Assembly: GCA_024742755.1 (NCBI GenBank)
Contig: JANSXW010000039.1
Span: 1 to 47,470 of the forward strand
DNA length: 47,470 bases
Source of the DNA: a bacterium
GTDB lineage: Bacteria; Bacteroidota; Bacteroidia; Chitinophagales; Saprospiraceae
Direction: 5' to 3'
Positions 1 through 7,701 of this stretch are shown piece by piece (within the stretch, counting starts at the first letter, position 1; each line of letters starts with the position of its first letter). Under the pieces are notes generated by a model, which saw nothing but the letters and a program-made list of their open reading frames with translations, made no database searches and was not told the origin of the DNA. Both the position numbers and the translations under genes were made by a program.

Positions 1-1
1 C

Positions 2-151
2 AAGCCTTGCATTAAAGGGACTAGAATTGCTGTTGGAGATATTTTGCAATGGCTGGCATCAGGTATGAGTTATGAGGATATTTTGAATGACTTTCCTTCT
101 CTCCGTCAGGAGCATATTTTGGCTGCATTATCCTTTGCAGCAAACAAATAG
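2..151 (+). CDS. DUF433 family protein, 3' part only
   Basis: The window opens inside this gene; 49 residues and a TAG stop remain. The text KPCIKGTRIAVGDILQWL is the signature of DUF433, a small winged-helix-like family usually found as the antitoxin or DNA-binding half of pairs with a PIN-like DUF5615 protein. In such pairs the DUF433 gene normally comes first. Here the next 116 bases hold no toxin gene and are followed by an unrelated phosphatase, so this copy appears solitary, although the upstream side cannot be seen. By hand count 22 of 60 bases are G or C at 61-120, clearly below the neighbouring genes, which fits an accessory gene. It is a diverged paralogue of the DUF433 gene at 8813. 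The family call is firm; the function is not known. Confidence 0.8.
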   Translation, partial: KPCIKGTRIAVGDILQWLASGMSYEDILNDFPSLRQEHILAALSFAANK

Positions 152-267
152 TGACTGAAAAATAGACTGCAAGGTTTATTGTTTGTTTTCTAAGTGTAAT
201 TAAAACACTATCCTTTCCCGCCCTCGAAAAATCCCTTATCTTAGAGCGCAAATACTAACTACTAGGC

Positions 268-930
268 ATGATCAAAGCTTTTATTTTTGATTTGGACGGG
301 GTGATTGTAGACACCGCCAAATATCATTTTATCGCCTGGAGGCGGATGGCGAACGCTGTGGGCTCGGATTTCACCGAAGAAGAAAACGAGAAGCTCAAAG
401 GCGTCAGCCGTATGGACTCCCTGGACCTCATCTTGGAGTGGGGGGGCGTGGAAAAAACAGCGGCCGAAAAGCAGGAGCTGGCCACCCAAAAGAACGAATG
501 GTACCGGGAGTACATTCTGAAGATGGACGAATCCGAAATACTGGACGGCATATTGCCCTTCCTTGACGCAGCTGAGGCGCAGGGGCTGAAACTGGCGGTG
601 GGCTCAAGCAGCAAGAATGCCACCACCATACTGGAACAAATCGGGTTAAAAGACCGCTTCGAAGTCATCATAGATGGCAACAAACTCACCCGCAGCAAGC
701 CTGACCCGCAGGTCTTTCAGATGGGCGCGGAGGCCATGGGGCTGAAGCCTGACGAATGCGTCGTCTTTGAGGATGCCGAAAAAGGCGTGGACGCTGCGCT
801 TTCCGGCGGTTTCTATGCCGTCGGCGTAGGTGGCGACAACCTGAAGCACGCCCACCATGTAGTGCCGGATTTTACAACCCTCACCCCTAATGATATCCTG
901 CAGGCCCTGCCCGCAGAAGCCATTCAATAA
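268..930 (+). CDS. pgmB: Beta-phosphoglucomutase (HAD superfamily)
   Basis: A 220-residue haloacid-dehalogenase-fold enzyme that converts beta-glucose-1-phosphate to glucose-6-phosphate in the cytoplasm. Motif I is FDLDGVIVDT (nucleophile D9, acid/base D11), motif II is the serine in GSSSKN, motif III the lysine in SKPDPQVF, and motif IV the acidic pair in FEDAEKGVDAA. A helical cap lies between motifs I and II, and the length is normal for PgmB. The gene ends 20 bases before a GH65 phosphorylase whose product is beta-glucose-1-phosphate, and this pairing is the main reason for choosing PgmB over a generic sugar phosphatase. The ATG at 268 is placed directly before the hydrophobic strand carrying motif I, so nothing upstream is needed. 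Cotranscription with GH65 is inferred from spacing. Confidence 0.92.
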   Translation: MIKAFIFDLDGVIVDTAKYHFIAWRRMANAVGSDFTEEENEKLKGVSRMDSLDLILEWGGVEKTAAEKQELATQKNEWYREYILKMDESEILDGILPFLDAAEAQGLKLAVGSSSKNATTILEQIGLKDRFEVIIDGNKLTRSKPDPQVFQMGAEAMGLKPDECVVFEDAEKGVDAALSGGFYAVGVGGDNLKHAHHVVPDFTTLTPNDILQALPAEAIQ

Positions 931-950
931 TTCGAAAAGCCTAAACCAAC

Positions 951-3275
951 ATGAAGGAATATTTGAAACACGACGAGTGGAGCATCATCGAAGAAGGCTT
1001 CACCCCGGAATACAACCGCATTTCCGAAAGCATCTTCAGCATCGGCAACGGCCGCTTTGGGCAGCGCGCCAACTTCGAGGAGCAGTACTCCGGCGATACC
1101 CTGCCGGGCAACTACCTCGCGGGTATTTACTACCCCGACAAAACCAAAGTGGGCTGGTGGAAGATCGGCTATCCGGAATACTTTGCCAAGGTGCTCAACG
1201 CTTCCAACTGGGCGGGCATAAACATCGACTTTGACGGGGAGGCCCTGGATTTGGCGGAATGCAAAGTGGAAGACTTCCGCCGGGAGCTGAACATGAAGGA
1301 GGGCTACCTGCTGCGTTCCTTCACGGCAAAGATGAAGAGCGGCCGGCGGGTGAAGGTGGAAGCCAAACGCTTCTGCAGCATCGTCCGGGATGAGATCGCC
1401 GCGCTCGAATACCGCATCACGCCTGTGGACTTTTCCAGCCCTATCAACATCACACCTTACATCGATTTTGACGTCGAAAACGAAGATTCCAACTACGATG
1501 AGAAATTCTGGGTGGAGGTCGACAAGAAAGTCAAGCGCCGGCAGGGATATGTGACGGCAGAGACCAAGAAGACGGCTTTCCAGGCTTGCACGGGCATGAA
1601 GTTCAGCATCGAACAGGGCGGCAAGGAAGTCGACTTCGATGCCTACCGTATCGAAAAGGAGAAGTATGTGGCCTGTTCGGTAGACCTGGCCTGCAAAGAA
1701 GGAGAGACGACAGTGATCTACAAGTACGCTGCCAACGTCACTTCCCTGAATTACAAGAAAAAAGAACTGATGGACCGCTGCCGGTCTGCCGTGAAGGAGG
1801 CTTACAAGGAAGGCTTTCAGTCCCTGTTGCGGGAGCAGGCCATCGCCTGGGGCAACAAATGGGAAGAAGCGGATATCCGCATCGAGGGCGATGTGGCGGC
1901 GCAGCAAGGCATCCGGTTCAATATATTCCAATTGTACCAAACCTATACCGGCGAGGATGAGCGCCTGAACATCGGCCCGAAAGGATTCACCGGCGAGAAG
2001 TACGGTGGCAGCACGTACTGGGATACCGAAGCCTACTGCTTCCCGTTCTACCTGGCTACCGCAGATCAGTCCGTGGCCCGCAACCTGCTGGTCTACCGGT
2101 ACAAGCATTTGCAGAAAGCCATTGAGAATGCCGGCAAGCTCGGCTTTACCGACGGCGCTGCGCTGTACCCCATGGTAACGATGAATGGGGAGGAATCCCA
2201 CAACGAATGGGAGATCACCTTTGAGGAAATCCACCGCAATGGCGCCATTGCTTACGCCATTTACGACTACATCCGCTACACCGGCGAGCAGGAGTACCTT
2301 AGCGAGTACGGGCTGGAAGTCCTTATCGGCATTGCCCGCTTTTGGGCACAGCGGGTGCATTTCTCCAAACGCAACGGGCAGTACATGATGCACGGCGTCA
2401 CCGGCCCGAACGAGTACGAGAACAACGTCAACAACAACTGGTACACCAACTACATCGCCAAGTGGTGCCTGGAGTATGCCATGGAGGCTATTGAATACGT
2501 GGCGCAAAACCACCCGGACCGCTACCAGGAGATCGAAGAAAAGATCAAGTTTTACAGGCACACCGAAACCAACAAATGGAAAGAAATTGCCGGGAATATC
2601 TACCTGCCCAAGGACGATGAGCTCGGTATCTTAGTGCAGCACGATGGCTTTCTCGACAAGGAACTGCTCACCGTGGATGACCTGAGGCCGGAAGACCGCC
2701 CCATCAACCAAAACTGGTCGTGGGACCGCATCCTCCGCTCGGTCTTTATCAAGCAGGCCGATGTGTTGCAGGGGCTTTATTTCTTCGAAGACCACTTTGA
2801 TACAGATACCATCCGCCGCAATTTCGATTTCTACGAGCCACGTACGGTGCATGAGTCGTCGCTGTCCCCCTGCGTGCATGTGATTCTGGGCGCACTGCTG
2901 GGCAGAGAGGAGAAAGCTTATGAGATGTACCTGCGCACCGCCCGCCTCGACCTTGATGATTACAACAACGATACCGAAGACGGCTGCCACATCACAAGCA
3001 TGGCTGGTACCTGGATGGCCTTTGTCAAGGGCTTCGGTGGCATGCGGGTCTTTAATGATACAGTGCAGTTCAGCCCGTTCATCACCAAAAACTGGAAGTC
3101 CTATGCCTTTAAGGTGCGCTTCCGGGGGTACTACCTGGAGGTAAAAGTAGCCGGCGAGCAGACGCAGATTATCAATCATACCAATAAACCACTGGACATC
3201 ATGCTCTACGGCGAGCGCCGGGAGCTGCCTGCCAACGGTACGGTTGAAGCCGCGGTGGTCCACCGGCAGGGGTAG
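951..3275 (+). CDS. GH65 glycoside phosphorylase, probably maltose phosphorylase
   Basis: A 774-residue cytoplasmic enzyme of glycoside hydrolase family 65: an N-terminal beta-sandwich (about 1-270), a linker, the catalytic (alpha/alpha)6 barrel (about 320-680) and a small C-terminal beta-sheet domain. The catalytic acid lies in GPNEYENNVNNN at E488, almost the same position as E487 of Lactobacillus brevis maltose phosphorylase. The phosphate-site region DGCHITSMAGTW is present near residue 680, as expected of phosphorylases rather than hydrolases. The reaction is maltose plus phosphate to glucose plus beta-glucose-1-phosphate. No signal peptide is seen. The neighbour pgmB consumes the product. 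Trehalose, kojibiose or nigerose phosphorylase remain possible because specificity in GH65 depends on a loop I cannot assign reliably. A terminator follows at 3297. Confidence 0.9.
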   Translation: MKEYLKHDEWSIIEEGFTPEYNRISESIFSIGNGRFGQRANFEEQYSGDTLPGNYLAGIYYPDKTKVGWWKIGYPEYFAKVLNASNWAGINIDFDGEALDLAECKVEDFRRELNMKEGYLLRSFTAKMKSGRRVKVEAKRFCSIVRDEIAALEYRITPVDFSSPINITPYIDFDVENEDSNYDEKFWVEVDKKVKRRQGYVTAETKKTAFQACTGMKFSIEQGGKEVDFDAYRIEKEKYVACSVDLACKEGETTVIYKYAANVTSLNYKKKELMDRCRSAVKEAYKEGFQSLLREQAIAWGNKWEEADIRIEGDVAAQQGIRFNIFQLYQTYTGEDERLNIGPKGFTGEKYGGSTYWDTEAYCFPFYLATADQSVARNLLVYRYKHLQKAIENAGKLGFTDGAALYPMVTMNGEESHNEWEITFEEIHRNGAIAYAIYDYIRYTGEQEYLSEYGLEVLIGIARFWAQRVHFSKRNGQYMMHGVTGPNEYENNVNNNWYTNYIAKWCLEYAMEAIEYVAQNHPDRYQEIEEKIKFYRHTETNKWKEIAGNIYLPKDDELGILVQHDGFLDKELLTVDDLRPEDRPINQNWSWDRILRSVFIKQADVLQGLYFFEDHFDTDTIRRNFDFYEPRTVHESSLSPCVHVILGALLGREEKAYEMYLRTARLDLDDYNNDTEDGCHITSMAGTWMAFVKGFGGMRVFNDTVQFSPFITKNWKSYAFKVRFRGYYLEVKVAGEQTQIINHTNKPLDIMLYGERRELPANGTVEAAVVHRQG

Positions 3276-3296
3276 CCTTACCCCAAAAACAAACCT

Positions 3297-3332
3297 GAAG
3301 CCCCCGCTTTGTAAAATGGGGGCTTCCTTTTA
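3297..3332 (+). terminator. Intrinsic terminator after GH65
   Basis: A 9-bp perfect stem (GAAGCCCCC / GGGGGCTTC) with a 12-base loop is followed by CTTTTAT. It separates the pgmB-GH65 unit from the two lipoprotein genes downstream. Confidence 0.85.
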
Positions 3333-3366
3333 TCTTCCCGACCAAAATTTAAACCATCTTCGCAAT

Positions 3367-3909
3367 ATGAGACGATTAAGCTGGTCCTTGCTTTTGATTT
3401 TCGGGTTACTGGCCTGCACGGATGATAAGCCCGCCGATGAAGCCGGTACAGAAACCACCACAGCGCCAACGAATGTACCCGGCGAAGGCATAGCCATGAA
3501 CGGTTCCTTCGAGCCTCCGGTAGCAGCGGAGCCCTCCGCACTGGTTAACACTTTGACCACCGATTTTTGGGTTTGGGAATACTATGTGGTAGACGACAAA
3601 GCCACCCGCCTGGCCAACAAAGGGCGCTGGTTCAAGCTGGCTGCTGATGGCACGTATGAGACCGGCCGGTGGCAGGAAAAAACAGGGTATGGCTCCTGGC
3701 GTCTGTTGAATCAGGATGGCAAGCAGGTCTTGCAATTCGACAATATTGATGACCGTCAGGACGAGCAGTGGGAGATTCAGGGCATCAATCAGGAAAACGA
3801 TACCATGACCTGGGCAGGCGTGAAAGACACAAAGTCCGAAGGTGCCATCCTGAAAGCGATTTCCCTGCTGACCCGCCCTACCCGTCAGCAATTTGGCGTT
3901 GCAGAATAA
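3367..3909 (+). CDS. Lipoprotein of unknown function
   Basis: A 180-residue exported lipoprotein. The start at 3367 is chosen because it yields a standard type II signal peptide: two arginines, a hydrophobic stretch and the lipobox GLLAC with C17. The residues after the cysteine are acidic (TDDKPADE), which resembles the lipoprotein export signals that send Bacteroidota lipoproteins to the cell surface; surface exposure is therefore plausible but not shown. The mature part has a short disordered linker and then a beta-rich domain with lipocalin-like phrasing (WFKLAADGTYETGRW, GSWRLL). I do not recognise a family with certainty. It lies 21 bases before the GH13 lipoprotein gene and probably shares its transcript, which suggests a role in glucan handling, but this is inference from position only. 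Confidence 0.8.
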   Translation: MRRLSWSLLLIFGLLACTDDKPADEAGTETTTAPTNVPGEGIAMNGSFEPPVAAEPSALVNTLTTDFWVWEYYVVDDKATRLANKGRWFKLAADGTYETGRWQEKTGYGSWRLLNQDGKQVLQFDNIDDRQDEQWEIQGINQENDTMTWAGVKDTKSEGAILKAISLLTRPTRQQFGVAE

Positions 3910-3930
3910 AAAGGTATAAATCCAATCCCT

Positions 3931-5343
3931 ATGAGAAGCCTGTTCTATCTCCTGATGGTTACGACCCTGGCTGCCTGTGGCGGTGGAGCGGGGCCTACCT
4001 CAGCCGAAAATGAATCCGAGCCTATGGAGCAGCCGGACCTCCTGCCTTCTGCTGCTACGCCTGAGTGGGCGGCACAGGCAAACATCTACGAAGTCAATGT
4101 GCGGCAGTACACGCCTTCGGGCACACTGGAGGCTTTTGCCAAACACCTGCCCCGCCTGAAGGAAATGGGCGTTGACATCCTGTGGTTCATGCCCGTTTAT
4201 CCCATCTCCGAGGCAAGACGAAAGGGCAGCCTGGGCAGTTATTACGCTGTAGCGGATTATACGGCGGTGAACCCGGCCTTCGGCACAATGGAGGAATTTA
4301 AGGCACTGGTGAGTCAAATTCACGATATGGACATGCGGGTGATTTTGGATTGGGTGCCGAATCATACCGGCTGGGACCATCCCTGGATCACCGAGCATCC
4401 GGAGTACTATACCCAAGACAGCCTGGGCAATGTGATTGACCCCATTGATCCGAAAACCGGAGAATCCTGGGGCTGGACCGATGTGGCGGATTTGAATTAT
4501 GATAATCCGGCCCTTCGCGAGGCAATGATTGGTGAGATGCTATTCTGGCTGGAAGAGGTAGGCATAGACGGTTATCGTTGCGATGTGGCAGGAGAAGTGC
4601 CTGATGATTTCTGGGCACAGGCTGTACCACGGCTGAGAGCAGTCAATCCTGAACTCTTCATGCTGGCAGAGTCTGACCATCCGCCGCACCGGAATGAGGA
4701 ATGGTTCGCTATGAACTATGGTTGGGAATTCCACCATCTGATGAATGCTATTGCGAAGGGCGAGCGGTCCCCACTGGCGATTGATACTGTCCTGGCAAAA
4801 AAAGCAGCCGTTTACAACCGGGGGTACTTCATGAACTTTCTCACCAATCACGATGAGAACTCCTGGCAGGGCACTATAGAGGAGCGCATGGGCTCCGCAG
4901 CAGACGCCATGGCTGTCCTGGCTTTCACCATTGATGGAATGCCCTTGATGTACAGCGGGCAGGAAGCCGGGCTCAACCACCGGCTGAAGTTTTTCGAAAA
5001 AGATACCATCCCCTGGAATGGGTTCAAAAAGACAAGGTTTTACAAGACCCTGCTCGATCTGAAGCACAGCAACCCGGCTCTGGGCAACGGGCTTGCCGGC
5101 GGCGTCCTGGAACGCATTACCGTTGAAAATGCGGGGGAAGAAATCTACGCATACCGGCGTGTAAAAGGAAGGCATCAGGTCGTGGTTTTTCTCAACCTGA
5201 GCGAGGAGCCCCAAACCTTCACCCTGAGCCAGGAAGACCTGGCCGGAGAATACACCAACGTCTTCGCAAACAGCACCCTTAAGCTTACCCCCGAAATGAG
5301 CATGAACCTCAGTCCCTGGTCTTACCTGTTGCTGGAACAGTAA
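3931..5343 (+). CDS. GH13 alpha-amylase-family lipoprotein
   Basis: A 470-residue glycoside hydrolase family 13 enzyme anchored as a lipoprotein: signal peptide with lipobox TLAAC (C16), a linker, then a TIM barrel. The four conserved GH13 regions are visible: DWVPNH (region I), GYRCDVA with nucleophile D218 (II), LAESD with acid/base E247 (III) and FLTNHDEN with stabilising D308 (IV). A short C-terminal beta domain follows, typical of this family. It should cleave or rearrange alpha-1,4-glucans outside the inner membrane and feed maltose to the phosphorolytic enzymes encoded upstream. Exact specificity (amylase, neopullulanase or other) cannot be told from the motifs. It converges on the next gene with only 5 bases between stops. 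Confidence 0.93.
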   Translation: MRSLFYLLMVTTLAACGGGAGPTSAENESEPMEQPDLLPSAATPEWAAQANIYEVNVRQYTPSGTLEAFAKHLPRLKEMGVDILWFMPVYPISEARRKGSLGSYYAVADYTAVNPAFGTMEEFKALVSQIHDMDMRVILDWVPNHTGWDHPWITEHPEYYTQDSLGNVIDPIDPKTGESWGWTDVADLNYDNPALREAMIGEMLFWLEEVGIDGYRCDVAGEVPDDFWAQAVPRLRAVNPELFMLAESDHPPHRNEEWFAMNYGWEFHHLMNAIAKGERSPLAIDTVLAKKAAVYNRGYFMNFLTNHDENSWQGTIEERMGSAADAMAVLAFTIDGMPLMYSGQEAGLNHRLKFFEKDTIPWNGFKKTRFYKTLLDLKHSNPALGNGLAGGVLERITVENAGEEIYAYRRVKGRHQVVVFLNLSEEPQTFTLSQEDLAGEYTNVFANSTLKLTPEMSMNLSPWSYLLLEQ

Positions 5344-5348
5344 AGGAT

Positions 5349-6212
5349 TTAGGGCGTCAGCTCGTCTCTATGCTCCAGGAAAAAGGTATGGAGCGTTTTG
5401 GGGGGGCGATGGAGCAGGCGTTGCAGCGTATGCCGGTACTGATCCGAAGCAGGGACCCGGTTGAACCGGTAAAGCACCACCTGTATAAAAGCAAACATCA
5501 GCTTGCGCCCCCGCATCAGCTTCCGGATGATAAACCACAACGGATTGGGGTTGCTGTAGCGTATGGGACGCCCCAGTGACTCAGAAGCGATGGTCGCTAC
5601 CCGGTAGTAATCCATGGGAGACGTGCCCGTGAGGGTGAATTTCTGAGGCTCTTCAGCCCCTTCCAGTAGAAGTTTAGCGGCAACCTCCGCCAGTTCCTCC
5701 GTGTCAATAAAGGAAAAGCGGTTGCTCCCGGCCGGCACGAATAGTTCATCGCGCTCCACTATGTCTTCCTTTATTTCCTGAAGGAAATTCTGCATGAAAA
5801 AACCAGGGCGCAGAAAGATGTAATTCAGCCCGCTCTGCTCAATCGCCTGTTCAATTTTATAGTGAGGCGTCCACTTGTTCTTATCTGCACTCTGAATGGA
5901 TAGAAAAACGATCAGCTTGACCTCCGCTTTGCGGGCAGCTTTAAGCAGCGGTAAAATGTAGCCCTTGATGTCCGTCAGATTGGGCGGGCGGAGCAAAAAA
6001 AGCCGGTCGATATCCCTGAGCGCGGGCTGATAACTGTAAATATCCTCAAAATCAAACTGCCTCAGTTGCCAGGTCTTGGCAGCGATCTCATGCCGTGCAA
6101 CCGCCGGGCGCCTCACCGCAAAAAACAAGCGATGCTCTGATGAAGCCTGCTGCAAGTAATGGACAATTGGCTTTCCTACGGTTCCCGTAGCGCCTGTTAT
6201 AAGGATATTCAT
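5349..6212 (-). CDS. NmrA-like NAD(P)-binding protein (atypical SDR)
   Basis: A 287-residue Rossmann-fold protein. The N-terminus MNILITGATGTVGKPIV carries the glycine-rich dinucleotide motif TGATGTVG (GxxGxxG) directly after the start. Later text (FLSIQSADK, HYKIEQAIEQSGLNYIFLRPGFF) is typical of NmrA-like and quinone-oxidoreductase-2-like atypical short-chain dehydrogenases. The classical YxxxK catalytic pair is not evident, so it may act as a redox sensor or reductase of unknown substrate. It is the second gene of a probable two-gene operon with the Rossmann protein at 6247; the 34-base gap between them contains a near-palindrome, GGTATTTTAATATACC (6227-6242). The HxlR regulator upstream probably controls both. 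Confidence 0.85.
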   Translation of the reverse strand: MNILITGATGTVGKPIVHYLQQASSEHRLFFAVRRPAVARHEIAAKTWQLRQFDFEDIYSYQPALRDIDRLFLLRPPNLTDIKGYILPLLKAARKAEVKLIVFLSIQSADKNKWTPHYKIEQAIEQSGLNYIFLRPGFFMQNFLQEIKEDIVERDELFVPAGSNRFSFIDTEELAEVAAKLLLEGAEEPQKFTLTGTSPMDYYRVATIASESLGRPIRYSNPNPLWFIIRKLMRGRKLMFAFIQVVLYRFNRVPASDQYRHTLQRLLHRPPKTLHTFFLEHRDELTP

Positions 6213-6246
6213 GTTTTATCTTTTCGGTATTTTAATATACCATTTT

Positions 6247-6876
6247 CTAGTAGCTTACAAAAGGCATTTGCCGAATGTACTCATCACTTTCCACTTGCCT
6301 AAGTATAAAGTCTGCTAAATCTGCCCGCCCAATACTGGTGCTGGCATTCACGCCCACCCAGCCTACGCGGTATTCCCCCTTCTCGGGCTCGTCCGTCAGG
6401 CGCGGGCCGCGGACAATCACCCACTCCCGGCCGCTTTCCCTTAAAACTTCGGCATGGCGCACGGCGTCGTTCAGTACCTTGGGTACGGCTACTTTCATGA
6501 TAAACCGGATGAGTTTGTCCGGAAACTTGGGCTGGTCTTTCTCAAAAGGCAGCCCGCCACCCGAAAGGCTGATAATTTTTTTCAACCCATAGGTCTTCAT
6601 CGCGCTCAAAATATTAAAAGTGCCGTCGCTTTGCAACCATTTAGGAGACCCCTTGACATGGCCAAAAAGGCTGACTACGATGTCCGTGCCTTCCACCGTC
6701 CGGTGAACGTCATCTGCGTTGAGCACATCGCCCTCCACGATTTCCAGCTGTGGTGAAGTAGTGCTCACTTTTGAGGGCGTGCGGGCCAGCATCTTAACCT
6801 GATAGCCTTCCTCCAAAGCTTTCTTCAGAAATTCCTTCCCGGTGCCTCCGGTCCCTCCAAATAATGCGATTTTCAT
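6247..6876 (-). CDS. NAD(P)H-binding oxidoreductase, BVR-B/NmrA type
   Basis: A 209-residue compact Rossmann-fold protein starting MKIALFGGTGGTGKEFL, with the nucleotide-binding GGTGGTG at residues 7-13 and the phosphate-recognising arginine in LARTPSKV. Size and phrasing (NADDVHRTVEGTDIVVS, WVIVRGPRLTDEP) fit the biliverdin-reductase-B/flavin-reductase-like group of atypical SDRs. It is divergent from the HxlR regulator at 6959, with 82 bases between. Divergent HxlR-reductase arrangements are common in bacteria that respond to quinones, aldehydes or thiol stress, so a detoxification role is a reasonable guess. The substrate is unknown. Confidence 0.85.
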   Translation of the reverse strand: MKIALFGGTGGTGKEFLKKALEEGYQVKMLARTPSKVSTTSPQLEIVEGDVLNADDVHRTVEGTDIVVSLFGHVKGSPKWLQSDGTFNILSAMKTYGLKKIISLSGGGLPFEKDQPKFPDKLIRFIMKVAVPKVLNDAVRHAEVLRESGREWVIVRGPRLTDEPEKGEYRVGWVGVNASTSIGRADLADFILRQVESDEYIRQMPFVSY

Positions 6877-6898
6877 AGTTCTTTTTTGTTGTTCGCTA

Positions 6899-6906
6899 CA
6901 AAAATA
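6899..6906 (-). promoter_or_regulatory. Candidate -7 element for the Rossmann pair
   Basis: On the minus strand these bases read TATTTTTG, a perfect match to the Bacteroidota consensus TAnnTTTG, 23 bases before the ATG at 6876. No clear -33 TTTG was found at the usual distance. Confidence 0.5.
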
Positions 6907-6914
6907 ATAGCTTT

Positions 6915-6931
6915 ACTTACCTTTTGTAAGT
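6915..6931. promoter_or_regulatory. Palindromic operator candidate for HxlR
   Basis: A perfect 6-5-6 inverted repeat, ACTTAC-CTTTT-GTAAGT, lies in the divergent intergenic region. HxlR-family dimers bind comparable short inverted repeats. A second, perfect 10-base palindrome (ACAAATTTGT, 6944-6953) lies just before the HxlR start and is followed by another GTAAGT-like half (GTAAGTG). The arrangement would let the regulator act on both divergent genes. Confidence 0.55.
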
Positions 6932-6958
6932 TTTGGTTTGCTAACAAATTTGTAAGTG

Positions 6959-7309
6959 ATGGAAGAAAGAAAAGTAACCTCCACGAACTATGAGAACGAG
7001 CAGGAGCTGCTGCAATGCCCGGTTACCTATACCTTATCTATGATAGGGGGGCGGTGGAAAGCAGCCATCATCTGGCAGCTATCGGAGGGGCCGGTACGGT
7101 TTGGCACCCTGCGCGACCGGGTGGGCAAAGTTTCCGACCGCATGCTGTCCAAACAGCTGGGGGAGTTGCAGGAGGACGGGCTGGTGTGCAGGGAAGCCTA
7201 CCCGGAAGTGCCGCCGCGGGTGGAATACCGGCTGACGGAGAAAGGGCAGTCCCTGGAACCAGTTTTGGAAGAAATTCTTAAGTGGGGGCTGGCTAACCGT
7301 GGGGCATAA
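6959..7309 (+). CDS. HxlR-family winged-helix transcriptional regulator
   Basis: A 116-residue MarR-like dimeric regulator of the HxlR family. The diagnostic N-terminal cysteine followed by a winged helix is present: QCPVTYTLSMIGGRWK, with C20 at the position used for redox sensing in YodB/HypR-type members. DNA-recognition helix text is VSDRMLSKQLGELQEDGL and the wing is PPRVEYRLTEKG. The ATG at 6959 is preferred over the overlapping GTG at 6956. It is divergent from two NAD(P)-binding proteins and separated from them by palindromic sites, so autoregulation and control of those genes are likely. The inducer is unknown; a thiol-reactive compound is the family precedent. Confidence 0.92.
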   Translation: MEERKVTSTNYENEQELLQCPVTYTLSMIGGRWKAAIIWQLSEGPVRFGTLRDRVGKVSDRMLSKQLGELQEDGLVCREAYPEVPPRVEYRLTEKGQSLEPVLEEILKWGLANRGA

Positions 7310-7330
7310 AAAAACCGCCTCGGGGGGCGG
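7308..7330 (-). terminator. Intrinsic terminator of rpsU
   Basis: On the minus strand CCGCC-CCCCGA-GGCGG is followed by seven T residues. It lies between the convergent HxlR and rpsU genes, and the T tract shows that it serves rpsU. Confidence 0.75.
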
Positions 7331-7344
7331 CCTTCACGGATGAA

Positions 7345-7536
7345 TTAATTTTCATCCTCTTGTTTCTTCAAAATATAGGCAGCTTTGAGCACTTCTTTCC
7401 GCCGCTCAACTGAGGGCTTTGTAAAGTGCTTGCGCTTTCTGATTTCCTGCAATACGCCTACTTTTCGGTGCTTCCGCTTGTAGCGCTTCAGGGCGCGGTC
7501 AATATTTTCTCCGCTTTTCACATCAATAATGAGCAT
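7345..7536 (-). CDS. rpsU: 30S ribosomal protein bS21
   Basis: A 63-residue basic protein of the small ribosomal subunit. The text MLIIDVKSGENIDRALKRYK and the Arg/Lys-rich remainder are typical of Bacteroidota bS21. The start at 7536 is chosen because it gives the normal family N-terminus; an in-frame upstream ATG at 7626 would add 30 unrelated residues. In Bacteroidota, bS21 together with bS18 and bS6 sequesters the 16S rRNA tail, which explains why these organisms do not rely on Shine-Dalgarno pairing. The 20 bases before this start (ending AATCGAATCT) contain no Shine-Dalgarno sequence. A short hairpin, GGAG-CCGGT-CTCC, lies at 7579-7591 in the probable leader. Confidence 0.95.
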   Translation of the reverse strand: MLIIDVKSGENIDRALKRYKRKHRKVGVLQEIRKRKHFTKPSVERRKEVLKAAYILKKQEDEN

Positions 7537-7701
7537 AGATTCGATTTTCTGTTTAAAAAATGGGCAACGCTGTCCTCTGGAGACCGGCTCCGTGTTAGAA
7601 AAAGCATACTTGTCGTGAGGTTGCATTGACAGCGCATTTGCCCTTTATAACATAACTAACAGAAAATCAAAGCGTAAAGTTCCCGGTGCCCATCAACCAG
7701 T

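Noticed and set aside
924..2561. Long open frame (545 codons) on the minus strand inside the GH65 gene
   Set aside because: It lies antisense to a strongly supported GH65 enzyme, its product is of low-complexity hydrophobic/basic character with no motif, and such frames arise from GC-rich codon use.
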